64,000 bases of DNA from Strigamia acuminata. Its lineage: Eukaryota; Arthropoda; Chilopoda; Geophilomorpha; Linotaeniidae. Shown here piece by piece: positions 36,435 through 48,700 of this stretch. The translations under genes and the position numbers were made by a program. Within the stretch, counting starts at the first letter, position 1. The number at the start of each line of letters is the position of its first letter. A model generated the notes under the pieces. That model was not told the origin of the DNA, searched no databases, and saw only the letters and a list, made by a program, of their open reading frames with translations. The stretch is from the NCBI GenBank assembly GCA_949358305.1, contig OX442316.1, positions 8,246,001 through 8,310,000 on the forward strand, given 5' to 3'.

Positions 36435-37315
36435 TAAACTAATCATGCAAATATAATCAAATCTAAATGTTGTGCACTGCGCATTTATGAATGTAATTCT
36501 AATCGAAGCATTAAAAAATACATATTACTTGGTAACATGCAAGGTAACTTGTGTCCAAAACATTCAAAACCATTCAGAAGAATTGAAAACGGAGAAAAAA
36601 ATCTGGGGAAAACCAACTTAGCACAAATGTATCATATGTCATGATATACTTTGCGCAAGTCTGCCATGGATGGATTACTGTACAATCTATAACATCGATC
36701 TTCGAACCAGTTGGCACCAAAAGCGAATGCGTTTAATAAACTAAATATTGGTATTGAGGCCAAAAAATAAATGTTTTAGAAAAAATACCGGTATCTGCAT
36801 TACACAATAGAAACACTTGAGAAAATCCTTTTTTTTCCATCTAAAAATGAAAAAAAAGTCTAAATAATTAATTAATAATTAACCCACTACTTTTAAGATC
36901 AGTTCTACAAAAATTGAATATTAGATAATAATGAAGGACAAACAGGTCATTAAAAATAACAAATTAAATATTATCGAGTTACGATTTTTGTTTACTCAAA
37001 AATGAAAAAAAAAAATACATTGCTTTAAAATAAAGCTACTTGGTTAGTTTTCCGATTCATGTCACATTAATTCCACAATAATTCATATTTCCGCATTAGA
37101 ATTATACAGTAATCGTAACAAAAAGGAAATAAATTTAGTTTCTTTACAGTAATTTTTTAATTATTAATTTTAAATTTTTATAACACTTGAAATTTTATTA
37201 CCGAACTATTACCGGTACTTGTTTTATCCACACATACAGTATAATAGACTCGACCTATTTTTCACTTTCACGATTTTCGAAAACATTCACCATATTTTCG
37301 ACATTTGGATACACT
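36435..37315. repeat. Unit 1 / unit 2 junction spacer
   Basis: No gene is seen. The left part repeats the flank also found at 41884-42290 and 52480-52990; the right part repeats 24540-25029. The switch between the two falls in a T run near 36830-36840. Confidence 0.7.
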
Positions 37316-37495
37316 GTATACACTAGCTTATCAACAGAACTTGTAATTGCTGTAGTAATAGCTTTGTTTTCACGCGATTACATCATCAAAATTAAATATT
37401 GGTCAGTATTAAATAAAATATCGGGACCTCCAACGTGGCCAATCATTGGAAATGTGTGGGATTTGATCGTTGAACACTCAAGTAATATAAAGATT
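37316..37495 (+). pseudogene. P450 5' relic (unit 2)
   Basis: Counterpart of the relic at 25030. It keeps an intact [19 protein letters not shown] hinge region but has lost its start codon (ACTGTATACACTAGC in place of ATGTATAGC). Only exon 1 is present. Confidence 0.8.
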
Positions 37496-37770
37496 TAATT
37501 ACACAAAGCGTAATGTCTAAATTTTTAATTCATTTTACAATTACTTTCCCATGTTATTCAATGAGAATGACGTCACACATACAGACACGAAACGAATTTT
37601 AGAGGCGTTTTAGAGTTTTTGAATGCAGCTAGTGTTATCGGTATCACTTGAAATTAAACAACAACTTTAAAACCTAAACAACTTTTTTTTAAACCAATAA
37701 CAAAAAAAGAGCAATCTATAAATGTTGATAAACTGTAATCACTAATCAGATTTAAAAACAACTGATAAGC

Positions 37771-37957
37771 TGTTAGAAATCAAGTTTTCCCGACATTCCA
37801 CCAGGGAAACAATACAAATACAGGCCCATTAGCTCTGACCAATTAAGAACGAAAATAGAAATATATAATGTTGTCCTTTTGATTCAATAAAACAAGAACT
37901 AACAGCTTAATCGATGCTTCCGGTCGCCAATCTCCATACTTTTAATCAAAACCTCCA
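37771..37957. mobile_element. 187-bp solo LTR upstream of CYP4 copy 3
   Basis: The sequence begins TGTTAGAAATC and ends AAAACCTCCA between two copies of TAAGC (37766-37770, 37958-37962), with a CAATAAAAC near 37886. The related flank at 29102 and 40736 shows the empty site AACTGATAAGCAAT. TG...CA ends and a 5-bp duplication point to a solo LTR. Confidence 0.72.
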
Positions 37958-38275
37958 TAAGCAATTATGCGCCACGATTTTAATAGTTGTAGATATATAG
38001 CATAAAAATACTTAGCTATAGATTTCCTTATACAAGTTCCATTAATTCTAGCATTACTTTTTGCGATATTAAAAATGTGTAATAATTGTACTAAACACAT
38101 AAATTCAGTTTCTTTACAGCTGTCTTTAAATTTTTCATTTTATACGTTTTTGGAACTTGAGATTTCTTATCTAACGATTAGTTGTTTGTGTGCACCACAC
38201 CTAAATAGACCCGACCAATTTATCAGTTTAACGAATTATCAAAAGCATTCACCAAATTGACCACATTTGCAAATA

Positions 38276-40427
38276 ATGTATAGCATATCAACAGAACTTC
38301 TGTGGGGAACTATAATTGCTGTACTAATAGCTTTGTTTTTACGCTATTACATCAGCAGAGTGCAATATTGGTCAGTAATAAATAAAATACCAGGACCTCC
38401 AACATGGCCAATCATTGGAAGTGCATTGGATTTGGTCGTTGAACACTCAGGTAATACAAATATTTAACTACACGTCTAATTTGTTAATTCATTTTACAAT
38501 TTTTTAGAATTAACGGGTGTGTTTGACAAATGGGTTCAAAAGTTTCCCAACCGGTTTATAGTTTGGGTGCTTGGTTATCCGTATTTGGCAATATTTAACC
38601 CAGCTGATGTTGAGGTCCATAACATAGTTAAATATCATACTTTTTTTTACTTTGATTTAAAATATATATTTTTGTTACAGGTTATTTTATCAAATCCAGT
38701 ACATAATGACAAATCTAGCGACTATAAATTTATGGAACCTTGGCTAGGAACGGGATTACTTACAAGGTATTTCAAATTAAAATAAAACTGGTTATGATTA
38801 TATCCCCCAAATATATTTTATAGTAATGGCTCCAAATGGCATGTACGTCGTAAGCTGCTGACACCGGCTTTTCATTTTCGAATATTAGAAGATTTCATTT
38901 CAGTGTTTAATGACCAAAGTGAAATATTAACACAAAAATTGAAAAACCACACTGAGCAAAAAGCATTTGACATTTTCCCGTTCATCACGATGTGTACTTT
39001 GGACATTATTTGTGGTGTGATAAAATAATTATCTGATTCATTAGCTAGATTTTGTGCATTTATAAATTAAATTGGCTTTAACTTTAGATTCTGTGATGGG
39101 TTGCCACATAAACGCACAAAATAATTCAGAGTCCACGTATGTTTCAGCATTGGAGAAGTAAAATCCACAAAATTAAAATAAGATATTACATATAATATAT
39201 ATATTTTTGTTTTTAAATAGAATTAAAGACATCATTAATTCGAGACAATTCAGAATTTACTTATGGTCAGACTGGCTGTTTCGGATCACACCGGCTGGAA
39301 GGGAACATGCAAAATGTCTAAACATATTGCATGGATTAACAGATAAAGTATCTTTTACTGCAAGCGTCATAGGAAATTGTTAAACATACGTAAAAATAGG
39401 TAATTCAAGAAAGAAAACTGAAATGGAAATCTGAAGGCAAACCCGCCACAGATACCGAAGATTCTCTGATTGGCCGGAAAAAACGACTAGCGTTTTTGGA
39501 CTTGCTGATTGAAGCGTCTGACGAAGGAAGAAAGTTAAGCGACCTCGACATCCGCGAGGAAGTCGACACTTTTATGTTTGAAGGACACGATACAACAGCA
39601 GTTGCGATTTCTTGGACGTTATGTGCACTTGCAACATTTCCCCATATACAGAATAAAGTGCATGAGGAACTAGACTCAATCTTTGGTACCAAAGAATATA
39701 AATATGTAGATGAAATTGAATCGTTAATTTAGATAATCTTTGACAGGAGGCGATAAAAGTACACCAATTACAATTGAGCACACAAAACAAATGAAGTATT
39801 TGGAATGTGTAATTAAGGAAAGGATAAAAATTTTGTTTTTAACTTTGATTTGAATTAATTAAATTATTAAGATCTTTAATTACAGGAAACTTTGCGGGTT
39901 ACTCCTTCGGTTCCAATGATTGGTCGATCAATAAAAGAAGATACGGAAATTAGTAAGAAGAATTTAAAAATTAGCTTACTGGTAATAATTATTTTAATCT
40001 TTTGTATTTCAGGTGGTTACAAAATTCCAGCAGGGGTGACTGCTGTAATTTTTGTTATGGCATTGCACCAAAATGAAGACATGTTTCCTGACCCTGAATC
40101 GTTCAATCCAGACAGATTTCTGCCTGAAAATAGTCTAAATAGACACCCATTCGCTTATATTCCGTTTTCTGCCGGCTCAAGAAATTGCATTGGTACAGTT
40201 ATCACTTTATCTCATTGTAAAATTTTCCTTAACGATTCATGTTTGATGAAACATTTTTTATTACAACAGGACAACGATTTGCTTTGCTCGAAGAAAAAGT
40301 TGTCCTCGCATGGATATTACGTTCTTTTAAAATTGACACGAGACAATTTTTATTCGAAATTCCAGTGCTACCAGAGTTAATATTGAGGCCAAAAGATGGG
40401 ATTATTGTTTCGCTCACAGCAAGATAA
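38276..40427 (+). CDS. Cytochrome P450, CYP4 family (copy 3)
   Basis: Eleven exons in the same pattern as copy 2 encode a protein nearly the same throughout. It starts [20 protein letters not shown]. The CYP4 I-helix signature [15 protein letters not shown] helix [20 protein letters not shown], heme loop [10 protein letters not shown] and the ending GIIVSLTAR are all present with no stop or shift. Differences from copy 2 cluster in exon 2 ([29 protein letters not shown]) and in the strand after [15 protein letters not shown], near the usual substrate-contact regions, so the two may differ in substrate. A solo LTR and a P450 3' relic lie just upstream and may affect its promoter. Confidence 0.9.
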
Positions 40428-41013
40428 TTATATATGTTATACTGTTCACATTCATACGGTATGCTCAGTTATAAAACAATTTAAATTGAATCCTGTGGGA
40501 AAACCCTTAGACTGGATAACTAACCATTTTAATACTCATGATAATCTCCTGAGCAAGACAATCTACTGTGTAGTATGCGTCAATAATTGTGTTTACTGTT
40601 TCGGTATCACTTAAAAATAAACAACAACTTTAAAGCCTAAGCAACTTTTTTAAAAATCAAAAACAAAAACAAAAACACCAATCAATTAATGTCAACAGAC
40701 CTAATCAGTTTCAAAAGGAAGATTAAAAAATAACTGATAAGCAATATTGCGCCATGGTTATATTAGTTGTAGTTGTAATTTTAGAAAATCTTTTGACAGA
40801 AGGCGATAAAAGTACACAAATTACAAATGAGCACACAAAACGAATGAAGTGTTTGGAATGTGTTATTAAGAAATGCGTGCCAATTTGTGATTAGCTTTGA
40901 TTTAAAATTAATAAAAGAATCCAAAACTTTAACTACAGGAAAGCTTGCGCCTTGTTCCACCGGTCACAGCAATAACTCGAGCAATAAAAGAAGAGAAGAA
41001 ATGGGTAAGAATA

Positions 41014-41418
41014 CCGTATTTCTGCAATTAAGAGTCGCGCTCGATTTACATCCGCCCTCGAATAATAACCGCAGCTCAAGGAGAAGGTTTGAAATAAGAG
41101 CCGCCCTCGAATAGTAGCCGCAACTTTTAATCGAGGGCGACTCTTGTTTCCATTGTGAGCCATATTCGGGTCCAATATTTCCAATATTTCAGGGGGTTGC
41201 CTTGGAGATGCAGTTGCGACTTCCTTTGTTTCCTGTGAGGCAAATCGCAACTGCATCTCCATGGCAACCCCCTGTGAAATATTGGAAATATTGGAACCGA
41301 ATATGGCTCACAATGAAAATAAGAGTCGCCCTCAATTTGTAGTCGCCCTCGATTAAGAGCCGCGGCTCAGAATGCCCGTTTTGAAAAAAAGCCGCGGCTC
41401 TTAATTGCAGAAATACGG
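41014..41418. mobile_element. Hairpin MITE with TA target (unit 2), uninterrupted
   Basis: The 405-bp complete copy of the MITE at 34348 has the same 21-bp terminal inverted repeat and TA flanks. Its central palindrome pairs CTTGGAGATGCAGTTGCGA with TCGCAACTGCATCTCCATGG around about 41235. Confidence 0.88.
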
Positions 41419-41655
41419 TAATTTAATTTAATTTTCAAATCCTTTGTTTCAGGCGGCTACAAAGTTCCAGCAGGTGTGACTGCTGTAATTCTTGTTCCAG
41501 CATTTCACAGAAATGAACATATTTTTCCTGACACTGATTCGTTCTATCCAAAAAGATTTCTGCCACAAAATATTCTAAATCGATTCCCATTCGCCTATAT
41601 TCCATTTTCTGCTGGCTCAAGAAATTGCATTGGTGCAGTTATAAAATGATAACCC

Positions 41656-41691
41656 ATTTTACAATGAGATAAAATGATCTCATTGTAAAAT
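41656..41691. repeat. Perfect 15-bp palindrome with 6-bp loop
   Basis: ATTTTACAATGAGAT and its exact complement ATCTCATTGTAAAAT flank AAAATG. The intact P450s have only one arm at this intron position, so the palindrome arose locally in the pseudogene. Confidence 0.8.
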
Positions 41692-41883
41692 TCGTCTTAA
41701 CAACACTGAATTGTGCAATATTTTTTACAATCACAATTCATGTTACTACAAAAACAACGATTTGCTTTGCTTGAAGAAAAAGTTGTTCGCGCATGGATAT
41801 TACGTTCTTTTAAAATTGAAACCAGTAGGTGAGTTAATAATGAAGCCACATGATGGAATTATTGTTTCACTCACTGCGAGATA

Positions 41884-42727
41884 GTAAACTAATCATGCAA
41901 ATATAATCAAATCTAAATGTTGTGCACTGCGCATTACTGAATGTAATTCTAATCGAAGTATTAAAAAATACATATTATTTGGTAACTTGTGTCCAAAACA
42001 TTCAAAACAATTCACAAGAATTTTATAATAAAATTTGGGGAAAACCAACTTAGCACAAATGTATCATATGTCATGATATACTTTGCGCAAGTCTGCCATG
42101 GATGGATTACTGTACAATCTACTGTATAACATCGATCTTCGAACCAGTTGACACCAAAGGCGAATGCATTTAATAAACTAAATATTGGTATTGAGGCCAA
42201 AAAATAAATGTTTTAGAAAAAATATCTGCATTGCACAATAGAAACACTTGAGAAAATCCTTTTTTTCCCTTTGTTTGCTTCAGCATTATTGATGAACCAG
42301 ACGAGAGTTTCGTTTCAAATTGAAACTCATTTTTGATTGTTTAATCACAATTTTTTTTTTGAGAAAATTTCAAAACAGGAAAGAAACGGAAAAAAAGTAG
42401 CTGTATTCAAAAGGTCGTCATCCAAATGTTTTTAGGGGCTTGTGTGTTTGTTCTGTGATTCTGTGATGTTAAAAAAGTAGAAGAACACATTCATACAATA
42501 TTTAATATTTAATAAAATGTTGATCCAGTTGTTATTTTAATGATTCCTTGAATGTCCGCAGACAAAAACACAACTACGCAGAAATTAATAATCACACATG
42601 TGATTTGAAACTATTTTTATCATTTTTCTGAGTAACATTTCCAGATGTAAGAAATTGAAAACCAAATGAACTTTTGAAAACATATAAATATCTGTCGCTA
42701 ACCCAAACAGCAATCACCAGTTCAAAC
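41884..42727 (+). promoter_or_regulatory. Upstream region of the first C3-like gene
   Basis: No gene is seen. The segment is repeated at about 52480-53435 upstream of the second gene and in part at 62170-62520. A TATA box (TATAAATA, 42683-42690) lies 38 bp before the start codon, and the leader contains AACAGCAATCACCAGTTC, shared by both genes. A conserved block GAATGTCCGCAGA is found in all three copies. Confidence 0.6.
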
Positions 42728-45700
42728 ATGGAACCACCAAGAACTAATATTGCAATTTACCTTCTTGTCATATATTCTTTTGTTGGTGTAAAAGCTTTGA
42801 AGTAAGTCATTCAATTTCGCTTATTAGTAAACTGTCAATTTAAATTTAATTTTAACAACTTAAAAAAAAAAATAAAATAAAATTACAATTCCACAAAATA
42901 GAAGTATGTACCGGTATTAACTTAATCAATAGGACTGATAAGAAAAATTCAATCTTCTTCTTCTTCTTAATTTTGCTGACAGATAACAGTAACTTTTTAG
43001 AAATTTAAATATTACATTTCAAATGGAGAAATATGGAGAAAAATTGCTCATGCATATTGAACACATCATTAGTTTAAAATATATTTTTAATTAAGAGATG
43101 TAAATCTTAAATAACTTTTCGAATTAACTTTCAGTTATGTTGTATCAGCTCCCAATATATTTCGCCTCAATGTACCTGAAACAGTTGGCATCAGCTTGAG
43201 TGATCATGCTCAACAGGTCACTGTAGAAGTCCTTCTTCAAAGTCATCCACTTAAAGCTGATATAACCCAGCAAAGACTCGTCGTAGAAAGTGGTAAATAT
43301 TTTTGAAGCACAATAAACCGAAATACAATATTGAAACCAATTGTGTTTAGGAAAACCTCAGATCACTACTTTGACATTTCCCGAGTCAGCTATCCCAGAA
43401 ATACAAAAAAATGAAGAACTGTTATTTGTGTACTTGGTGGTTAGAGCACCTTTAGGTAATAATACAAATAACACTTTTTTTTTTAAAAAGTTTATAAACT
43501 TTAATGTCTTAATGGTCAATTCAAAGGTAACTTCCCGACCAAAGAAATTCTTCTTCCTGTTAGAAAATATTCAGGCTATGCACTTTTACAGACGGATAAA
43601 CCTTTGTACACACCGAAAGATATTGGTAAGAAAAACTGATCTTCAATCAATACAAACATTGTTGTAATCACTTTGTAAAAATTTTTAGTAAAAATTCGTA
43701 TATTGAATTTAAATGAAAGACTTACACCGAGCGACAAACCAGTTTTGCTCGAAATTAAAGTGAGTGTCTTATCTGCACCAATTGATTATAATTTTGACAA
43801 GTTCATCAATTTCTTTTAGAATCCTAATGCGTCTCGTGTTTTGTACGAAACGTTTGATCCAGATGATAAGGGAATTATTGAAACCATTTTCAAATTCCCA
43901 CTTTTTCCAGTACATGGCATTTGGACAGCTTATATTAAATATGGATATCAAGTAAATACTAGTATATGATATATATGTGGTATATATATTAATAAAAAAT
44001 ATTAATCATTTTACCAGTTGACTGGCGTAAAGACTGTGCACTTTGAACTTAAGGAATATGGTACTAAAAGTTCAATTAGGTGCGTTGGATCAGTAATTTA
44101 ATGTTGTTTTTGGATCTTCCAGAATTACCAACATTTTCTGTAAACATTGAACCACCAAATGTTATTCTGAGTAACCAGAAAAGAATTGACACACGAATAA
44201 CTGCAAAGTATGTCCAATAAGTTACTTTTATATTTTCAATGTTTAATATTTTTTAATGTCCAACAGCTATGTGTACGGCAAGCCTGTTACTGGATTACTA
44301 AATATCAAATTCGGTATAAAAACAGTTGATAGAATGGTTATTGAAATTGGATCATTATATCTGCAACCTGTAACTATGCACAAAAGAATTCAAAATCAAT
44401 TCATACAATTTCACTATCTTCATTTTGTTTCCCAGTTAAAAGAAGGCAAGACTTGGGTATCAATTGATGTTGAAAGAGACATTACAGAAAAGGACATTCC
44501 ATGGTTCCCCCAAGTGGATGGTTCCCATTTATTAATCGAAGCAGAAGTTATCGAAAAAGCTACAGGAAACCGTGAATCTGCAATTGACCATTCAACAATA
44601 TTTTCATACTCTCCATACGTCGTTAATTTTCCAAGAAGTAGTTTAGACTTTAAACCTGGTGTTCCATATCAAGTGCAGGTAACCGAACAAACCCAAAATT
44701 CTATCCAAAAAGTACAACTTTCGACTTACCGGTATTTATTATACCGTATAGGTTGACGTAAAATTCACTAATGGAAAGCCAGCATCAAAAATCCGTGTCC
44801 GAATAGGAGCGGTATCAAAAAGCGGAGGTCGAGTAATTCGGAATCTTCCTAAGCCATTGCCATCTCAAACCAATGAGTTAGGCCGTGTTATGTTCGAATT
44901 GGGAACTAGCGTTGAAGATCAAGAACTGGAAATCAACGTGGCTACTGAAGATGAAGGCTTGAGCGTCGAAAATCAAGCTAAAAATACTTTAAATGTAATT
45001 AAATTTCAATCGCCTGATGCCCGTAGTTACGTTTGGATAGCCGCTCCACCAGATGAAATGATTTTTACGGTAGTTGATCTTTCAAATTGTTCTAGACAAT
45101 TAATGAGTAAAGAGTTGTTTAGGTGGGACGAACATTTCAAACACAAGTGACTGTATTTCCTGCAGAAGGAGCTATCAAACTGCATTACATGGTGGGTATA
45201 CAGTACAACTAATTATTTTACCACTTGTTAGAAACAAAAACTTCTTTCTAGGTGGTAAGCCGTGGAATGCTTCTATTGCAAGGCGAATCAGCAACCGAAA
45301 GAAATGTGGTTGTACACCCTATCCAATTTACAGTGACTGCTGACATGTCGCCAAGTGCACGGCTCATTGTATATATCATCAAAAACAATCAAATTATTGC
45401 TGATTCAATGAAAATTGAAGTGAACAAAGCATGCAAATACAACGATGGAGATGATGTAGAATATCTATTAATTTTTTTCACATATTCTGTACATTTACAC
45501 CGTTTTAAATCTCTAGATAAAGCTCTTGGCCAAGGCTACTGGATTCTACAAACCAGGACAAAAGGTCGAAATTGAAATTACGGGCGAACGTAATTCCTTT
45601 GTTGGATTGCTAGCTGTAGATGAAGCAGTGTATCTTTTGAATAATGAGGGTCTACTCTCACGGCAAACGGTAAATATTTTCATTAGGTGCATTCAAAGTT

Positions 45701-48700
45701 TCAGATTTCATCATTGTCACGACCTTATCCGGGGTTTTGGTGAGCCTCGAATACAACGGATCGGAATAACCCCAACCGACGTTATTCTGGCTCCTGTTGG
45801 CAGAGGATAGTCGACGAATGACTACTGCCGCGGTCAGAATCGCGATGGCTCTCTCGACACTTGCGCAGATACAGCTTCTTGTAAATTCTCGTACTGCTAG
45901 AGAAGTATCAAGTTATACTAACACAACAATGTCCTCGATCACTCCAATTCGTTTCGAAGTTGGCTGATGTATGAGGAAGTTTTTTGTGTTCTGTTGTAAG
46001 ACGCGTTTTTACATATCAATTTGTCCATTTATATAAACAGCATAAACCGAAATTTTGAACGCACCTATTGTTCAATTTAAATTTACATACAGCAATTATA
46101 TGCTTCCTTCCCAATTTAAATTTATCGTACAGCAATTAGTGTATATATTTATAAATAATTGATTAGATGTTCGAAGAAATGGAAGCTCGGGATTTAGGAT
46201 GTGGTCCTGGTGGTGGCCAAGACACTGAGGCAGTGTTTCGAGTAAGTCATCAATAAACACCCTCAACTTATTAAATTAACTCAAACTTTTTAATAGAAAA
46301 CTGGCTTCCTTGTCATGTCTAATGCTGTAATAAAAGAGCATAGTAGAATAGGTATAAAACAAAAATATACTTCTGCTGTACGTCTCGAATCGTATATCCT
46401 AACATGATTTTGACATCTTCAGATGGAGAGTGTGAAGGAAAACGTAGAAATAAAAGATCCGCATTAATCGCAATGCCCAAACCCCAAAGAGGTAAAATTT
46501 TTCTGTGTTTTAACAATATTAATTACGGCAATCATTACTTTTTATTTACAACAGCTAAGAATCCGTACACGGGGCTAGCTGCTACCTGTTGTAAACTTGG
46601 TCGCTTAGCTGGGCCACCTGGCATGGATTGCGTTCAAAGAGCTGCTGTTATATATAAAGCTATAAATGAGACTGAAAATTGTTCTCAAGCGTTTCTAGAT
46701 TGCTGTCAACAGGAAATTAAATATTTAGAGAGTTACAAGCAAGGTATTTAGCACGGCAATTGATAGGAAACGAAACATTCAAGAAAAAAAAATAATTGAT
46801 TCAATTCCATAGTACTTAAGAATTGTACAGCACTTAAGAATTGTAAAGGTCTGGTAAGAAATCCAAATTTGAATCTGGATGAAAGCGAGCCGGTAGAAGA
46901 CGATGAAGCATACGTTTTACAAAACTTGCGACATCTTTTTCCAGAAACATGGATATTTCAAACAGAGAAAATCACGTAAATAAACGCAAAACTGGTAGTT
47001 TCACAAAATAATAACCCCCCCCCCCCTTTTTTTTTTTTTTATAAATAATGTAGAAGCAATGACTGCAGTAATCAAAACGAGAATTCATGTAAAATCAAAT
47101 ACCGCACAAATTTCCCACACAGCATTACTACATGGCGAGTTCAGGCTGTTGCTGTGTCACAAACAAATGGTAGAATTAATCCCCGACCTTGAAAGTTAAA
47201 TTCATATTTATCTTTTCCTATTTCAGGTCTTTGTATAGCAGAACCGCTTAGATTAACAGTATTCAAATCGGTGTTCATACAAATGCAGTTGCCGTATACT
47301 GCAGTTAGAATGGAACAAATCCTAGTGCCAGTGACCATCTTTAATTATGGAGACGAAGATTTACCAGTAAACCAACTTTCGCTATTATTTAATTAGTTTT
47401 ATTAAAAAAAATTTCCTTTTAATTTGTATTAGGTAACAGTTTACATGTATGGAGTGGAAGGGGTTTGCATGGGAGCTGGTCCAGGAGAGAAAAGTGAATC
47501 TCAAAAAATAACCGTCCCGAAAAATGGCGCAACCACCGTTACTTTTCCAATTATGCCATTGCAAATGGGCTCTTACCCCATGCGAGTTGCTGCTACTAGT
47601 TGGAGTGAGAGTGATGCAGTGGAAAAAGTGCTACGTGTCGTGGTTAATATTGAATCGAATTGAAATATTAACAGAAAAATTAAGAGATTGTTTTCTTATT
47701 AGGCAGAAGGCATTCCTGTACAAAAAACGCTATCAATAATGCTCGATCCGCAAGGATCTGTCAGGCAAAGAAAGAAGAGACATACTAATGATGGATTTAA
47801 AGGTAGCCTTCCTTTTTAACTTGCGCTCAATACATTTTAATGTGTACTTACTGGTAACAGAAGAATTCGATGGAGAACACAATCGTCAGTCTTTAGAAAT
47901 TGAGATGCCTTTACCAAACGAATACATCCCTGGAACTGAAAAATGTGTCGTGTCTACTATGGGTAATTTTTAATCTTCAAATTCCCTCAAATAATAAATC
48001 CTAAACCACACCATATTTTCAACTTTTCTTTCACATAAATAGGTGATTTCTTAGGCCAAGCAGTTGTTACACAAATTCAAGGATTGGAAGCACGCTTCTT
48101 TCATTTGCCTACTGGATGCGGTGAACAAACCATGTACAAACTAGCACCACTTGTGTATACTGTGTTGTATTTAAAACGAACCGGACGACTAACTGCTGAA
48201 GGAGAGAAGAATGGATACAGTTTAATGCAAAGAGGCTATGCGCACATGCTTAATTACAGAAGAGCAGACGGATCATTTGGTGTTTGGCAAGATTCTCAAT
48301 ATGGCACTTCGTAAATTATACTGAAACTTTGTTTAACATTTTTGAGTTTTACTATTAACATTTAAATGACTTTGTTGTTCTATAGGCTGACAGCACGTGT
48401 AGCTAAAGTTTTATGTCAAGCGAGTTTATTTATTGACATACCGCAAGACGTTTCTTGCAATGCACTTGACTGGATCATACGTCATCAAAGAGATACCGGT
48501 GCATTCACTGATGGTTCTGGTGTTTTCCACAGGGACATGATAGTAAATTAAATTATTTACGGACTAATATTTAGTACTTTCTATTACTATAATTATTTTC
48601 CCTCAAAGGACGTGACTCAACGCGAAGCTACTACTACAGCATACCTGTTGATTACTATAATTGAATGCGATAAATGCGATTCCGGCGTTAAGTTTGATTA

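Larger units (their letters stand above)
40790..41883 (+). pseudogene. P450 3'-half pseudogene (unit 2)
   Basis: Four exon relics parallel those of unit 1: EHTKRMKCLECVIKK near 40835, ESLRLVPPVTAITRAIKEEKK near 40940, [20 protein letters not shown] with an intact [10 protein letters not shown] at 41453-41632, and the last exon at 41757-41883. The last exon lacks the same stretch before [16 protein letters not shown] as unit 1, so that deletion predates the duplication. The first half of a P450 is missing and a MITE sits at the third junction. Confidence 0.85.
24540..42290. repeat. Tandem segmental duplication of a CYP4 module
   Basis: Two units can be lined up by eye: about 24540-36840 and 36840-42290. 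Each has, in order, a P450 5' relic, an intact CYP4 gene, a P450 3'-half pseudogene with the same hairpin MITE, and a shared 3' flank containing CATATGTCATGATATACTTT. Unit 1 is longer because of later insertions (copia, two solo LTRs, a MITE, the foldback element). The junction falls in a T run near 36830-36840. Unit 2 continues into the upstream flank of the first C3-like gene. Confidence 0.8.

Noticed and set aside
37769-37912. AAGCTGTTAG / CTAACAGCTT as the inverted ends of an element
   Set aside because: Comparison with the empty site at 29102 and 40736 shows that the inserted segment runs from 37771 to 37957 with TAAGC duplicates. The inner palindrome is coincidental.
42037-42046. GGGGAAAACC upstream of the C3-like genes as an NF-kappaB (Rel) site
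   Set aside because: Only half of the site fits the consensus, it lies about 700 bp upstream, and it belongs to the repeated P450 flank. It cannot be supported as a binding site.
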